Below are positions 26,892 through 34,911 of a stretch of 34,947 nucleotides of DNA, one piece after another; positions within the stretch are counted from its first letter, which is position 1, and each line of letters begins with the position of its first letter. Made by a program: the position numbers and the translations under genes. The DNA lies in contig JAFYIE010000008.1 of the NCBI GenBank assembly GCA_017538795.1, positions 1 to 34,947 on the forward strand, given 5' to 3'. The notes beneath the pieces were generated by a model, which was not told the origin of the DNA, made no database searches, and saw only the letters and a list, made by a program, of their open reading frames with translations. The stretch comes from Bacteroidales bacterium (GTDB taxonomy: Bacteria; Bacteroidota; Bacteroidia; Bacteroidales; F082).

Positions 26892-27935
26892 TTATTTCGT
26901 ATGAAGGTCTAAAATTTTGTTTAGCATATCGCTGAAATCGCAATAATAGGGCAAAACCAAAGTGTCGATGTCATCGTAGTCGGAGTAGAACCTGTCTGCA
27001 AGCCCTACAATCTGATGCCCGATCTCGTGCCTTATTATGAAATCTTCTGACTGTGAACGAATTGCGCTGGTAGAGTATAGGTTGTACAGACTTCCGCCTA
27101 CGCTTTGGTCGTTGTTTATCAAAATCACCACATAATCGTAAGGCGTCTGCGTGGCATAATCCCTGAAAGCCCATTCGTCACCGACAAGCGCGTAAAGGTT
27201 GTAGCCGAAAGTGCCATAGCTTGTCTTGAGGCTGTTGCTGCTTTTCGCCGGCGGAACCAGAACGGCATGTACGTTGAAATCTGATTTTCTGCTCCTATAA
27301 GGCTCAGTGTTTATGAAGGTGTTGTAAAAATGCAATGCATCGGCGTCAAAAAGCTTCGCCTCGTCAAGAGTGTAGCCGTCGCCGAGAATGGCGATGTCCA
27401 CTTTCTCCTTCGGGTCGCCGCTGTCAAGAAGCCTCACGATTCTGTTGTTGTGGTTTTTTGTGGGAGTCATCAACGCTCTCGTTCTTCTGTCGATGACATA
27501 TTCCCATACAGGTGTCACGACATCAACGGAATCAATCTTATACATCGTCAGCGTGGCTTCTTTGTTTGGCAAAGGGATGCGGATGGATTCGTTGAACGAT
27601 TTCTTTCTCTCTTTCGCTTCCTCCGTCAAACGCCATTCACTGAAATATGTGCTTATGCATTCAGAATAAAGCAACTCGTCGGTCTCAACGGCTCTCACTT
27701 CATAAAAATATGCGCCCAAACGATATGGGTTTATCAAATTTTTAGTGCGTCCGTACCAAAGCCCGTCGTCGTAGATTTTGTCGAGCTTGAACGACTCGCT
27801 GCTGGCGTCTCCAGTGTGTATAAGATTGATTCTTAATGTCTTATCGATGAAATGCTTCTCGAAATCACTCTTTTCATTTCTTGTGCATGAAATGAACAAT
27901 ATAATGATTATCGATAACAAAGCAATTCGTCTCAT
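26892..27935 (-). CDS. M64-like metallopeptidase lipoprotein, short at the C-terminus
   Basis: 347 residues. Lipoprotein signal with lipobox FISC (Cys17). A beta-rich N-terminal domain precedes a peptidase domain (VDIAILGDGYTLDEAKLFDADA, then FGYNLYALVGDEWAFRDYA). The metal site HEIGHQIVGLADRFY has His303 and His307, with Asp314 following, as in the M64 (IgA peptidase) family, whose members in Bacteroides are around 420 residues. Only about 45 residues follow the first His here, so the usual C-terminal part is missing, and activity is uncertain. It starts 1 nt after the rho stop and is followed at 1 nt by the XRE gene. Confidence 0.82.
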   Translation of the reverse strand: MRRIALLSIIIILFISCTRNEKSDFEKHFIDKTLRINLIHTGDASSESFKLDKIYDDGLWYGRTKNLINPYRLGAYFYEVRAVETDELLYSECISTYFSEWRLTEEAKERKKSFNESIRIPLPNKEATLTMYKIDSVDVVTPVWEYVIDRRTRALMTPTKNHNNRIVRLLDSGDPKEKVDIAILGDGYTLDEAKLFDADALHFYNTFINTEPYRSRKSDFNVHAVLVPPAKSSNSLKTSYGTFGYNLYALVGDEWAFRDYATQTPYDYVVILINNDQSVGGSLYNLYSTSAIRSQSEDFIIRHEIGHQIVGLADRFYSDYDDIDTLVLPYYCDFSDMLNKILDLHTK

Positions 27936-27936
27936 C

Positions 27937-29640
27937 TTATTTGTCTATTGTAGCCAAAAACTCTTCGTTAGATATTGTCTTTGAGATTCTGTCTTTTAAG
28001 AACTCCATCGCCTCAACAGGTGTCATGTCGGCAAAGTGGTTGCGCAAAGCCCAAACACGCGCCAGGGTGCGTTCGTCGACCAATAAGTCGTCGCGACGTG
28101 TTCCTGATGCTACGATGTCGATGGCAGGGTAGATGCGCTTGTTCGACAAACGGCGGTCGAGCTGCAGCTCCATATTACCTGTTCCCTTGAATTCCTCGAA
28201 GATGACTTCATCCATCTTTGAACCTGTGTCGATGAGGGCTGTAGCCAAAATCGTCAACGAGCCGCCGCCTTCAATGTTACGTGCCGCACCGAAGAAACGT
28301 TTCGGTTTCTGCAACGCGTTGGCTTCCACACCGCCCGAAAGCACCTTGCCCGATGCTGGTGACACGGTGTTGTATGCACGCGCCAATCTTGTGATGGAGT
28401 CGAGCAAAATCACCACGTCGTGACCGCATTCTGTCAAACGTTTTGCCTTCTCGAGCACTATGTTCGCAATCTTCACGTGTTTGTCGGCCGGCTCGTCAAA
28501 TGTTGATGATATGACCTCAGCTTTAACGCTGCGTGCCATGTCTGTGACCTCTTCAGGACGCTCGTCGATCAATAATATAATAAGGTATACCTCTGGATGG
28601 TTAGCCGCTATCGCGTTGGCGACTTCCTTAAGCAATACTGTCTTACCTGTTTTAGGCTGTGCCACAATCAAACCACGCTGTCCCTTGCCGATAGGTGCGA
28701 AGAGATCCATGATACGTGTCGACACTGTGCCTCCTTGATGTCCTGTAAGTTTGAACTTCTCATCTGGGAACAATGGGGTGAGGAAGTCGAACGGGATACG
28801 GTCGCGCACTTCGTCAGGATTACGTCCGTTTATCTTGTCAACTTTCACCAACGGGAAGTATTTCTCGCCGTTCTTTGGCGGACGAATCATACCCAAGATG
28901 GTGTCACCGGTCTTCAAGCCGAAAAGTTTTATCTGCGACTGTGAGACGTAGATGTCGTCAGGGGAGTTGAGGTAGTTGTAATCGGCCGAACGAAGGAATC
29001 CGTAGCCGTCTGGCATGATCTCGAGTACGCCTTCAGCCTGCACCACACCGTCAAACTCTGAGATGAGCTCGTCGTGTTTCGGCGGCATCTGCTGCATCTG
29101 TTGCATCTGCGGCTGCTGGTTTTGCTGCGGATGTCTCACCTCGTAAACGGCTTGCTTCTCCTCAACCATCATCGGCTCTGCGCTCTCAACAACAGGAGCA
29201 ACTTCCTCAATCTCAGGCTCTTCCTCGTTGTTCTCGTTAAGTATTTCATTTGCCACGTCAACAACCGCCGGCTTTGGTCTCGGATACGACACATGACGCG
29301 TCTTGTCACCTTCGTCACCGTTGCTGTCAAAAGTGGTCTTGATTACATCGGTACGCTTGCCAATCCTTGGACGTCTGCCGCGTTTCGGCGCTTCTTCATT
29401 TTCAACTGGTTTCGCTGGCTCTACAGTCGTTTCTTCCTGAATATCAACCTTTTTCTTCCTTCCAGGTCTGCCTTTAGGCTTCTCAACATTTGCTGGAACT
29501 TCCTGACCCGCAGACTGTTTCTCAATGATGCTGTACACAAGGTTTTCCTTTGGTACGCTGACTTTCTCCACACCAAGCTTTAATGCAATCTCCTTGAGCT
29601 CGGCGATGGATTTGTCGTTTAGTTCAAAAATATCGTACAT
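27937..29640 (-). CDS. rho: Transcription termination factor Rho
   Basis: 567 residues, longer than E. coli Rho (419). Residues 1-43 form the Rho N-terminal helical domain. A long charged and Pro/Gln-rich insertion follows (about 55-195, including [15 protein letters not shown]), as in Bacteroidota Rho. The cold-shock RNA-binding domain is at about 203-275 ([16 protein letters not shown]). The ATPase follows with Walker A PKTGKT near residue 330, [12 protein letters not shown], and the RNA-binding loops ([20 protein letters not shown]). It releases RNA from polymerase at Rho-dependent sites. The leader is about 80 nt long. First gene of a four-gene unit. Confidence 0.98.
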   Translation of the reverse strand: MYDIFELNDKSIAELKEIALKLGVEKVSVPKENLVYSIIEKQSAGQEVPANVEKPKGRPGRKKKVDIQEETTVEPAKPVENEEAPKRGRRPRIGKRTDVIKTTFDSNGDEGDKTRHVSYPRPKPAVVDVANEILNENNEEEPEIEEVAPVVESAEPMMVEEKQAVYEVRHPQQNQQPQMQQMQQMPPKHDELISEFDGVVQAEGVLEIMPDGYGFLRSADYNYLNSPDDIYVSQSQIKLFGLKTGDTILGMIRPPKNGEKYFPLVKVDKINGRNPDEVRDRIPFDFLTPLFPDEKFKLTGHQGGTVSTRIMDLFAPIGKGQRGLIVAQPKTGKTVLLKEVANAIAANHPEVYLIILLIDERPEEVTDMARSVKAEVISSTFDEPADKHVKIANIVLEKAKRLTECGHDVVILLDSITRLARAYNTVSPASGKVLSGGVEANALQKPKRFFGAARNIEGGGSLTILATALIDTGSKMDEVIFEEFKGTGNMELQLDRRLSNKRIYPAIDIVASGTRRDDLLVDERTLARVWALRNHFADMTPVEAMEFLKDRISKTISNEEFLATIDK

Positions 29641-29725
29641 AATTTTATCTGAATTGTTCGAAAACCGACTTGTTTTCTTTGAAATGTAACAAAAACTTAA
29701 ATGGTCTTTTGTTCATTTGACGTTG

Positions 29726-29756
29726 CAAAGATACATTTTTTTTTCATGCAAGCAAA
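29726..29756 (-). promoter_or_regulatory. rho promoter
   Basis: Read on the minus strand: TATCTTTG (29733-29726) with TTTG (29756-29753) 19 nt upstream, an excellent match to the Bacteroidota consensus. The start site near 29720 leaves an untranslated leader of about 80 nt before rho. Confidence 0.75.
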
Positions 29757-29765
29757 TATTTTTAT

Positions 29766-29773
29766 TAATTTTG
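29766..29773 (+). promoter_or_regulatory. -7 promoter element of the DUF4293 gene
   Basis: TAATTTTG, followed by CGG. The predicted start near 29779 gives a leader of about 11 nt before the ATG at 29790. No good -33 element is seen. It is divergent from the rho promoter, with elements only about 10 bp apart. Confidence 0.5.
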
Positions 29774-29789
29774 CGGAAAAATTTTAGAT

Positions 29790-30278
29790 ATGATTCAAAG
29801 AAAACAGACTATTTTCATGTTTTTAGCAGCTATAGCGAGCGCTTTGCTGTTTTTTATGCCATTGGCTTCGTTCAATGCCGACGGTAATGTTATGAATTTT
29901 ACCATTTTCGGGATTAAAAATCCTATTGAGACTTTAACACTTTCAAAATCATACACTTGGCCTCTTATTGTCCTGACTGTTTTGATGACAATCCTTCCGC
30001 TTTACACTATTTTTAAATATAAAAAGCGCGAACTTCAAGTAAAACTTTGTCATCTCAACATGCTTTTTAATATCGTTTTCATCGGCATAGTGTTCTTATA
30101 CTATGATGGCGATATTCAGAAAATCATTGCCGCTGTCGAAGGCGATTCTTATGAACTTACCGTGGCTTATTTCTTCGGAATGATTATCCCACTGGCCAAC
30201 CTTGTCTTCGAAATCCTTGCCATCCGTGGCATCAAAAAAGACATCGAACTCCTGAAATCTGTCGATCGCCTGCGATAG
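29790..30278 (+). CDS. DUF4293 family membrane protein
   Basis: 162 residues with four predicted membrane helices (about residues 8-28, 50-70, 83-103, 123-145). The opening MIQRKQTIFMFLAAIASALLF and overall plan match the Bacteroidota DUF4293 family, which lacks a known function. It commonly lies next to rho, as here, where it is divergent. It has its own -7 element. It converges with the phosphoesterase gene, 26 nt away. Confidence 0.87.
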   Translation: MIQRKQTIFMFLAAIASALLFFMPLASFNADGNVMNFTIFGIKNPIETLTLSKSYTWPLIVLTVLMTILPLYTIFKYKKRELQVKLCHLNMLFNIVFIGIVFLYYDGDIQKIIAAVEGDSYELTVAYFFGMIIPLANLVFEILAIRGIKKDIELLKSVDRLR

Positions 30279-30304
30279 ATTTTGGCAACTGACTAACTGA
30301 ATAA

Positions 30305-30799
30305 CTAATTTCTGGTTTTCTCGTATAGCTCCATATTTCTGATGTCACTTCCGTCAATTTGGAACCTCACCATCGTGATGACTTTGTGAAATCCTGAGTT
30401 TCCTGCTGCTCCGGGGTTGATGTGAAGTAATCCGAAACTGTGGTCGTTCATTACCTTTAATATATGTGAGTGCCCACTGATGAAAACATTTGGTTTCTCT
30501 TTGATTATCAGTTCTTTAATTCCTGGCTCGTAACGTTCTGGATATCCTCCTATATGCGTCATCATCACCTTTACGTTCTCCACCGTGAAAATGTTGACTT
30601 TCGGAAACATAAGGCGTATCTTCTGGTCGTCGATGTTGCCATAAACAGCCCTCAATGGTTTGAAGGCCGATAAAGCGTCGGCGACATCGGTGGAACCGAT
30701 GTCGCCGACATGCCATATCTCGTCGCAGTCCTTGAAAAACTCAAAAACCGCAGGATTAAGCCATCCGTGTGTGTCCGACAATAATCCTATCTTTTTCAT
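30305..30799 (-). CDS. YfcE/MJ0936-type metallophosphoesterase
   Basis: 164 residues, the full length of this small calcineurin-like phosphodiesterase family. All metal-binding motifs are visible in order: SDTHG (Asp9, His11), GDIGS, GNIDD, MTHIGG, SGHSH and the closing NPGAAG. It should hydrolyse phosphodiesters with two divalent metals; the natural substrate is unknown. It is soluble with no signal. The start lies 3 nt after the DUF3078 gene stop, so the two are co-transcribed. Confidence 0.93.
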   Translation of the reverse strand: MKKIGLLSDTHGWLNPAVFEFFKDCDEIWHVGDIGSTDVADALSAFKPLRAVYGNIDDQKIRLMFPKVNIFTVENVKVMMTHIGGYPERYEPGIKELIIKEKPNVFISGHSHILKVMNDHSFGLLHINPGAAGNSGFHKVITMVRFQIDGSDIRNMELYEKTRN

Positions 30800-30802
30800 C
30801 GA

Positions 30803-31819
30803 TTACGGAATCTTATATGAGATACCGATACTCAACACTTCCTTGAACTGTCTGAACGACTCGCCTCTGATAGGCTTCACGTCCTCGTCATACACTAAAC
30901 GTGCTGTGAGGTTGCAGCTCAACCAGTCGTTGACTTTCATGATCAAAGCGTTGTCCCAGTCGAAGTCAACAGGGCAGGTGTATGATTCTTCAAGTGCGTT
31001 GTCTCCTTCTGTCAGATAATCGTAGAAGGCGATGAGCTTTGAACTGAACTCAACGTTCTTGAAAATTTCATATTTTAACTCTGCTGTGAGATGCGCACCA
31101 AACTCCCAACGTGTCATTTCACCTTTCTTTGTTCTGTTGAATCTGGCAATAGAGTCTGTTCCTGTATACTCTGAAAATGGTACATAGTCGCCTTTATAGT
31201 TGATGTAATAATCACCGTCGACATCCTCTTCAAATTCACCTTTCTTCACGCCGAAATATCCGTTGTCAGCAAGTCTCTGGTCGTTGACGTATGTCAGACG
31301 TGCTGTGACAGGAGCGAAGTTGACTTTGAAATGCTCGTTCGGAACCCACTGAATACCAAGACCTAATGTGAAATAACCAGGAACCATGAAGCCTGAAATG
31401 CGGTTGGTGCTGTCTTTAGCATAGTCGTAACCGTTTGTAAACTGGCTCTGGAATGTGAAGTCGGCCGTGGCATACAACTTATCATTATGGATATTGTAAC
31501 CATATAACGAACCCACGAAAATCCTATCGTCAGTCTTGATAGGATCTTTGTCCATGTCAAAATAGCTGTAACCTAACTGGAGGTCGATGTTGTTGTCCCA
31601 TTTGTTGTTGTTCTTCTTAAAGTTAATGTCATACTTTAAAAGACCAATGAAGTTTACATTGTTTTGTCCACCTGGTGCCCAGTTGTCAAAAGCACTCTGT
31701 GCCATGTTGAAACCGACGTTTCCACCGTGTGTCCATGGTGATTCAATGCCACCATCCTGTGCGAATGCTACATTCACTGAAAGCAGCAACGCGATCAAAG
31801 GTAAAAATAATCTTTTCAT
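30803..31819 (-). CDS. DUF3078 family outer-membrane protein
   Basis: 338 residues with a signal peptide (MKRLFLPLIALLLSVNVAFA). The mature N-terminus WTHGGNVGFNMAQSAFDNWAPGGQNNVN is the DUF3078 hallmark. Regular amphipathic strands follow (WDNNIDLQLGYSYFD, TARLTYVND, WEFGAHLTAELKYEI), suggesting a beta-barrel; the end VLSIGISYKIP fits a closing strand. Function unknown. Middle gene of a TonB_C-DUF3078-phosphoesterase unit. The 42-nt upstream spacer holds a mini-repeat and no promoter that I can see. Confidence 0.9.
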   Translation of the reverse strand: MKRLFLPLIALLLSVNVAFAQDGGIESPWTHGGNVGFNMAQSAFDNWAPGGQNNVNFIGLLKYDINFKKNNNKWDNNIDLQLGYSYFDMDKDPIKTDDRIFVGSLYGYNIHNDKLYATADFTFQSQFTNGYDYAKDSTNRISGFMVPGYFTLGLGIQWVPNEHFKVNFAPVTARLTYVNDQRLADNGYFGVKKGEFEEDVDGDYYINYKGDYVPFSEYTGTDSIARFNRTKKGEMTRWEFGAHLTAELKYEIFKNVEFSSKLIAFYDYLTEGDNALEESYTCPVDFDWDNALIMKVNDWLSCNLTARLVYDEDVKPIRGESFRQFKEVLSIGISYKIP

Positions 31820-31837
31820 ATTTTATAATTTAATTGG

Positions 31838-31866
31838 TTTATAACTCCTAACTTCTAACTCCTAAT
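31838..31866. repeat. Intergenic mini-repeat (AACTCCTAACTT units)
   Basis: AACTCCTAA and TAACTTCTAACTCCTAA repeat in the spacer between the TonB_C and DUF3078 genes. It is a short low-complexity tract of the same kind as those in the lysine operon, with a different unit. Confidence 0.45.
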
Positions 31867-32656
31867 AGCTGTTTCCGTCGTAATAATTTCTCTCTCCAAT
31901 CTTAAACGTTATTTCCTGCGACGTCCTTGTCCTTACCAAACTATCGTTTTTCACTCCTGGAATCCAAATGAGGTTCTGTATCAGTCGGATAGCCTCGTTG
32001 TCGCAACCGCCGCCCACGCTGTTCTCAACCACAATATTCGAAGCTCTTCCGTCGGTCTCGATGATGAAGTTCAGCTTCACAGTTCCCTGAATCTCAAACT
32101 GTTTCGCCTGATCCGGATATTCCAAATTCGTTCTGAAATATGCCGCCAACGAAACTTCCGGGTTTTCAAAATATGGTGTCGGAGAATGCTGTAACTCTTT
32201 TAAATCATAAATTTTGTTGCTTTTCTGCGTCGGATGATTTTGCTCTGGCAACATCACTCGCGGATTCTTTTCCTCGGCTTTCTTGTAGCTCTTGGCCGAA
32301 AAATCAACATCGTAATAATCGTTGTATTCTGTCGGTTTCCCGCCTTTTAAAGCCGGGTTCCACTCAATCATCTTAACCAGTCTTATGGCTTCCGCTGAAC
32401 ATTCGTCGTCAAAACTTTTCTCAACCCTGAAATTTGAAGCGACACCGTCTTTGTCAACATCATAAAACACAGTGATTTTACCGCTTTTTTTCTGTTCAAG
32501 GGCGTTCTTCGGATAAACCAAATGGTTTTGAACAATCTTTTTCGTTAACGAAAATCCCGATACAGGTTCCGGCGATTTGGTCTGAGCGCTTAATCTTAAT
32601 CCTAATGAGGTGATTATCAATAATGTGATGATGAATATTTTCTTTTTACAAATCAT
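31862..32656 (-). CDS. Exported protein with two TonB C-terminal domains
   Basis: 264 residues from the preferred ATG at 32656. A longer frame reaches 32776, but the promoter on this strand (-7 at 32696-32689) puts the start site near 32682, and the preferred start gives a clean signal peptide (MICKKKIFIITLLIITSLGL). Two TonB_C-like domains follow: LVYPKNALEQKKSGKITVFYDV... up to IEWNPALKGGKPT, and LEYPDQAKQFEIQGTVKLNFII... up to LIWIPGVKND. There is no proline-rich linker and, if the signal is cleaved, no membrane anchor, so this is not a classic TonB. It may bind peptidoglycan or outer-membrane receptors. First gene of the minus-strand unit. Confidence 0.82.
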   Translation of the reverse strand: MICKKKIFIITLLIITSLGLRLSAQTKSPEPVSGFSLTKKIVQNHLVYPKNALEQKKSGKITVFYDVDKDGVASNFRVEKSFDDECSAEAIRLVKMIEWNPALKGGKPTEYNDYYDVDFSAKSYKKAEEKNPRVMLPEQNHPTQKSNKIYDLKELQHSPTPYFENPEVSLAAYFRTNLEYPDQAKQFEIQGTVKLNFIIETDGRASNIVVENSVGGGCDNEAIRLIQNLIWIPGVKNDSLVRTRTSQEITFKIGERNYYDGNSY

Positions 32657-32688
32657 AGCATTAATCTTAAAAAGATTGAATAACACCG

Positions 32689-32720
32689 CAAATTTATAAA
32701 ATTTTTTCATGATGTGCAAA
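32689..32720 (-). promoter_or_regulatory. Promoter of the TonB_C-DUF3078-phosphoesterase unit
   Basis: On the minus strand: TAAATTTG (32696-32689) with TTTG (32720-32717) 20 nt upstream. This supports translation starting at 32656 and not at 32776. Confidence 0.7.
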
Positions 32721-32727
32721 AAATTTA

Positions 32728-32735
32728 TATTTTTG
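32728..32735 (+). promoter_or_regulatory. -7 promoter element of rlmB
   Basis: TATTTTTG, start site near 32741, leaving about 35 nt before the ATG at 32776. No clear -33 element. It is back-to-back with the TonB_C promoter, 7 bp away. Confidence 0.5.
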
Positions 32736-32775
32736 TTGTGACAAATCATCATTTGCCCGTTAAGATAATACGACA

Positions 32776-33537
32776 ATGTTAAAACAAAATACTTTTAAAA
32801 AAGAAGATCCGAATATGGTCTTCGGCGTTCACCCGATTGAGGAGGTGATAAAGGCAGGGAAGGAGCTTGAAAAGATTTTTGTGCAGTCGGGACTGCGCTC
32901 GCCGCAGATTTCTGAAATCGTGAAATACGCTAAGGAACATGAGGTTCCGGTTCAGTTCGTCCCAATTGAGAAGATGAACCGCCTGACACGTAAAAATCAT
33001 CAGGGTATCATCGCTTTTGTGTGCCCGATTTCATACCAGACAATCGAAAATGTCGTCCCTATGGTTTACGATGAGGGCCGCATGCCGTTTGTCGTCATCC
33101 TCGACCATGTCACCGATGTGCGTAATTTTGGCGCTATAGCCCGTACTTGCTACGCCGCCGGTGTCGACGCCATCGTCATTCCTTCCCGAGGCAGCGCTCT
33201 CATCAACGGCGACGCCATGAAGACATCCGCAGGCGCTTTATCATTAATTAATGTGTGCCGCGTCGAAAATATCAAAGATACCATCGATTTTCTGAAAGCC
33301 AGTGGCTTGAAAGTGATTGCTTTTTCAGAGAAAGGCAAACAGACTATCTGGCAGGCTGATTTAACCGGACCAATTGCTATAATGATGGGCTCCGAAGAGG
33401 ATGGCATAAGCGAGGCTTACCTGAAACGTGTCGACGACCATCTCGTCATCCCAATGCCTGGCGACATCGATTCGTTGAATGTCAGCGTGGCGACAGGAAT
33501 CGTAACATTCGAGGTTGTCCGACAGCGACTAAAATAA
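32776..33537 (+). CDS. rlmB: 23S rRNA (guanosine-2'-O)-methyltransferase, RlmB type
   Basis: 253 residues. The N-terminal substrate-binding domain (MVFGVHPIEEVIKAGKELEKIF to NHQGIIAFV) precedes a SPOUT knot domain with the three TrmH motifs: DVRNFGAIARTCYAAGVDAIVI, GSEEDGIS, and IPMPGDIDSLNVSVATGI. It methylates a ribose in 23S rRNA (G2251 in E. coli) using SAM. Related TrmH enzymes act on tRNA, so the exact target is inferred from the N-terminal domain. It has its own promoter and ends at a strong shared terminator with rplS. Confidence 0.92.
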   Translation: MLKQNTFKKEDPNMVFGVHPIEEVIKAGKELEKIFVQSGLRSPQISEIVKYAKEHEVPVQFVPIEKMNRLTRKNHQGIIAFVCPISYQTIENVVPMVYDEGRMPFVVILDHVTDVRNFGAIARTCYAAGVDAIVIPSRGSALINGDAMKTSAGALSLINVCRVENIKDTIDFLKASGLKVIAFSEKGKQTIWQADLTGPIAIMMGSEEDGISEAYLKRVDDHLVIPMPGDIDSLNVSVATGIVTFEVVRQRLK

Positions 33538-33569
33538 AAAAGAGCGATGCTGCAGCGTCGCTCTTTTTT
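33536..33569. terminator. Bidirectional terminator between rlmB and rplS
   Basis: A strong hairpin: GAGCGA (33542-33547) pairs with TCGCTC (33558-33563), extended by the inner GCTGCAGC and flanked by A5-6 on the left and T6 on the right. It can end transcription from both convergent genes. Confidence 0.9.
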
Positions 33570-33587
33570 ATTGATTTCAAGTACCAA

Positions 33588-33950
33588 TTAGTTTTCTTTC
33601 TTCTTAAGAACTTCCTTGATACGGGCTTTCTTACCGCGGAGACCTCTGAGGTAGTAAATTCTTGCTCTGCGAACTGCACCTTCCTTGTTGACTTCGATGC
33701 TGTCAATCATTGGGTCAGCGATAGGGAAAATTCTCTCAACACCGATGTTGTTAGAAATCTTTCTCACTGTGAAAGTTGCACTCTTGCCCTGACCTGCGCG
33801 TTGTAACACAACACCCTGGAATTTCTGCAAACGTTCCTTGTTTCCTTCAACAATTTTATAAGTTACGGTGATTGTGTCACCTGACTTGAACTGTGGAAAA
33901 TCTTTTACTTGTACTTGATCTTCAACGAATTGGATTAACGCGTTTTTCAT
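33588..33950 (-). CDS. rplS: 50S ribosomal protein L19
   Basis: 120 residues, normal length for L19, which sits at the 30S-50S interface. The family pattern is complete: FKSGDTITVTYKIVEGNKERLQKFQGVVLQRAG, then FTVRKISNNIGVERIFPI, then RARIYYLRGLRGKKARIKE. It lies downstream of trmD as in many bacteria, but here with its own promoter in the 79-nt gap, so it can be expressed independently. Confidence 0.98.
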   Translation of the reverse strand: MKNALIQFVEDQVQVKDFPQFKSGDTITVTYKIVEGNKERLQKFQGVVLQRAGQGKSATFTVRKISNNIGVERIFPIADPMIDSIEVNKEGAVRRARIYYLRGLRGKKARIKEVLKKKEN

Positions 33951-33996
33951 TTCTGTTGTATTTTTTATTCTATTTTTTATCCTCTAAAAAAGCATG

Positions 33997-34026
33997 CAAA
34001 AATACAAAACTTTTTGATACACACAA
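33997..34026 (-). promoter_or_regulatory. rplS promoter
   Basis: On the minus strand: TATTTTTG (34004-33997) with TTG (34026-34024) 19 nt upstream, just after the trmD stop. The leader is about 40 nt. Confidence 0.65.
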
Positions 34027-34029
34027 CAT

Positions 34030-34722
34030 TTATTTTATTTTTTTTATTTTTTCATACATTTCAGGTCTGCGAACCTTCGTCCTTTCAAGCGCCTGCTTGT
34101 ATTTCCAATCATTTATAACCTGATCGTTTCCCGACAAAAGCACCTCCGGAACGGCCCATCCTTTATATTCTCGAGGGCGTGTATACACCGGCGGCGACAC
34201 CATTCCGTCTTGAAATGAGTCGGAAAGTGCCGAAGTTTCATCACTCAAAGCACCTGGAATCAAACGTACCAAACTGTCGGTCAAAACGGCTGCCGCAAGT
34301 TCTCCGCCCGAAAGCACGTAGTCGCCAATGGAAATCTCTCTCGTGATGAGATGCTCGCGAATTCTCTCGTCAATGCCTTTGTAATGTCCGCACAAAATGA
34401 TGATGTTCTTGCTCAAAGACAGCTGATTTACAACAGGTTGTGTCAATAACTCTCCATCTGGACTCATGTAAATCACCTCGTCGTAGTCTCTTTCCGATTT
34501 CAAATGCGTGATGCAGTTGTCAACAGGCTCTATCATCATCACCATGCCGGCGCCGGCCGAGAAAGGGTAGTCGTCGACGCGCTTGTGCTTGTCGTTGCTG
34601 TAATCGCGGAGGTTGTGAAGATGTATCTCTACCAAGCCTTTGTTGATGGCTCGCTTCACTATCGACTCGGTCAACGGACCCTCGAACATCTCGGGAAATA
34701 TCGTGATAATATCTATTCTCAT
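34030..34722 (-). CDS. trmD: tRNA (guanine37-N1)-methyltransferase
   Basis: 230 residues. TrmD methylates G37 next to the anticodon, preventing +1 frameshifts, using SAM bound in a trefoil knot. Motifs are intact: the conserved start [55 protein letters not shown] and [25 protein letters not shown]. The -7 element ends only 7 nt before the ATG, so the mRNA may be nearly leaderless. rplS follows after 79 nt on the same strand; the rpsP and rimM genes often found with them are not in this window. Confidence 0.97.
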   Translation of the reverse strand: MRIDIITIFPEMFEGPLTESIVKRAINKGLVEIHLHNLRDYSNDKHKRVDDYPFSAGAGMVMMIEPVDNCITHLKSERDYDEVIYMSPDGELLTQPVVNQLSLSKNIIILCGHYKGIDERIREHLITREISIGDYVLSGGELAAAVLTDSLVRLIPGALSDETSALSDSFQDGMVSPPVYTRPREYKGWAVPEVLLSGNDQVINDWKYKQALERTKVRRPEMYEKIKKIK

Positions 34723-34729
34723 AACGCCG

Positions 34730-34737
34730 CAAAATTA
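34730..34737 (-). promoter_or_regulatory. -7 promoter element of trmD
   Basis: TAATTTTG on the minus strand, ending 7 nt before the trmD ATG. No good -33 element is seen in the AT-rich upstream sequence. Confidence 0.45.
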
Positions 34738-34870
34738 CAAAATTTTCTCGTTATATTAATAAAGGTATTCCAGAAATTCCCGTCATTAATTCTTAATTTA
34801 TTGATAATCAAATTATTATAAAATTTTCAAAAAATTTTAAAAATTTTGTGGTTTGTATTAAAAAATGGTG

Positions 34871-34878
34871 TAATTTTG
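34871..34878 (+). promoter_or_regulatory. -7 promoter element of the tRNA-Leu gene
   Basis: TAATTTTG followed by C. A TTTG at 34845-34848 lies upstream at a spacing slightly longer than usual. The predicted start near 34884 leaves a short 5' trailer before the tRNA. Confidence 0.5.
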
Positions 34879-34911
34879 CAACGCTTTTGAGAAATTAAAA
34901 TGCAGACCCTT

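Noticed and set aside
32657-32776. N-terminal extension of the TonB_C protein to 32776
   Set aside because: The extension runs through the -7 and -33 elements and hides a clean signal peptide that starts at 32656.
34820-34860. Repeated AAAATTTT blocks before the tRNA as a regulatory repeat
   Set aside because: Such blocks are expected in very AT-rich spacers and show no defined unit or spacing.
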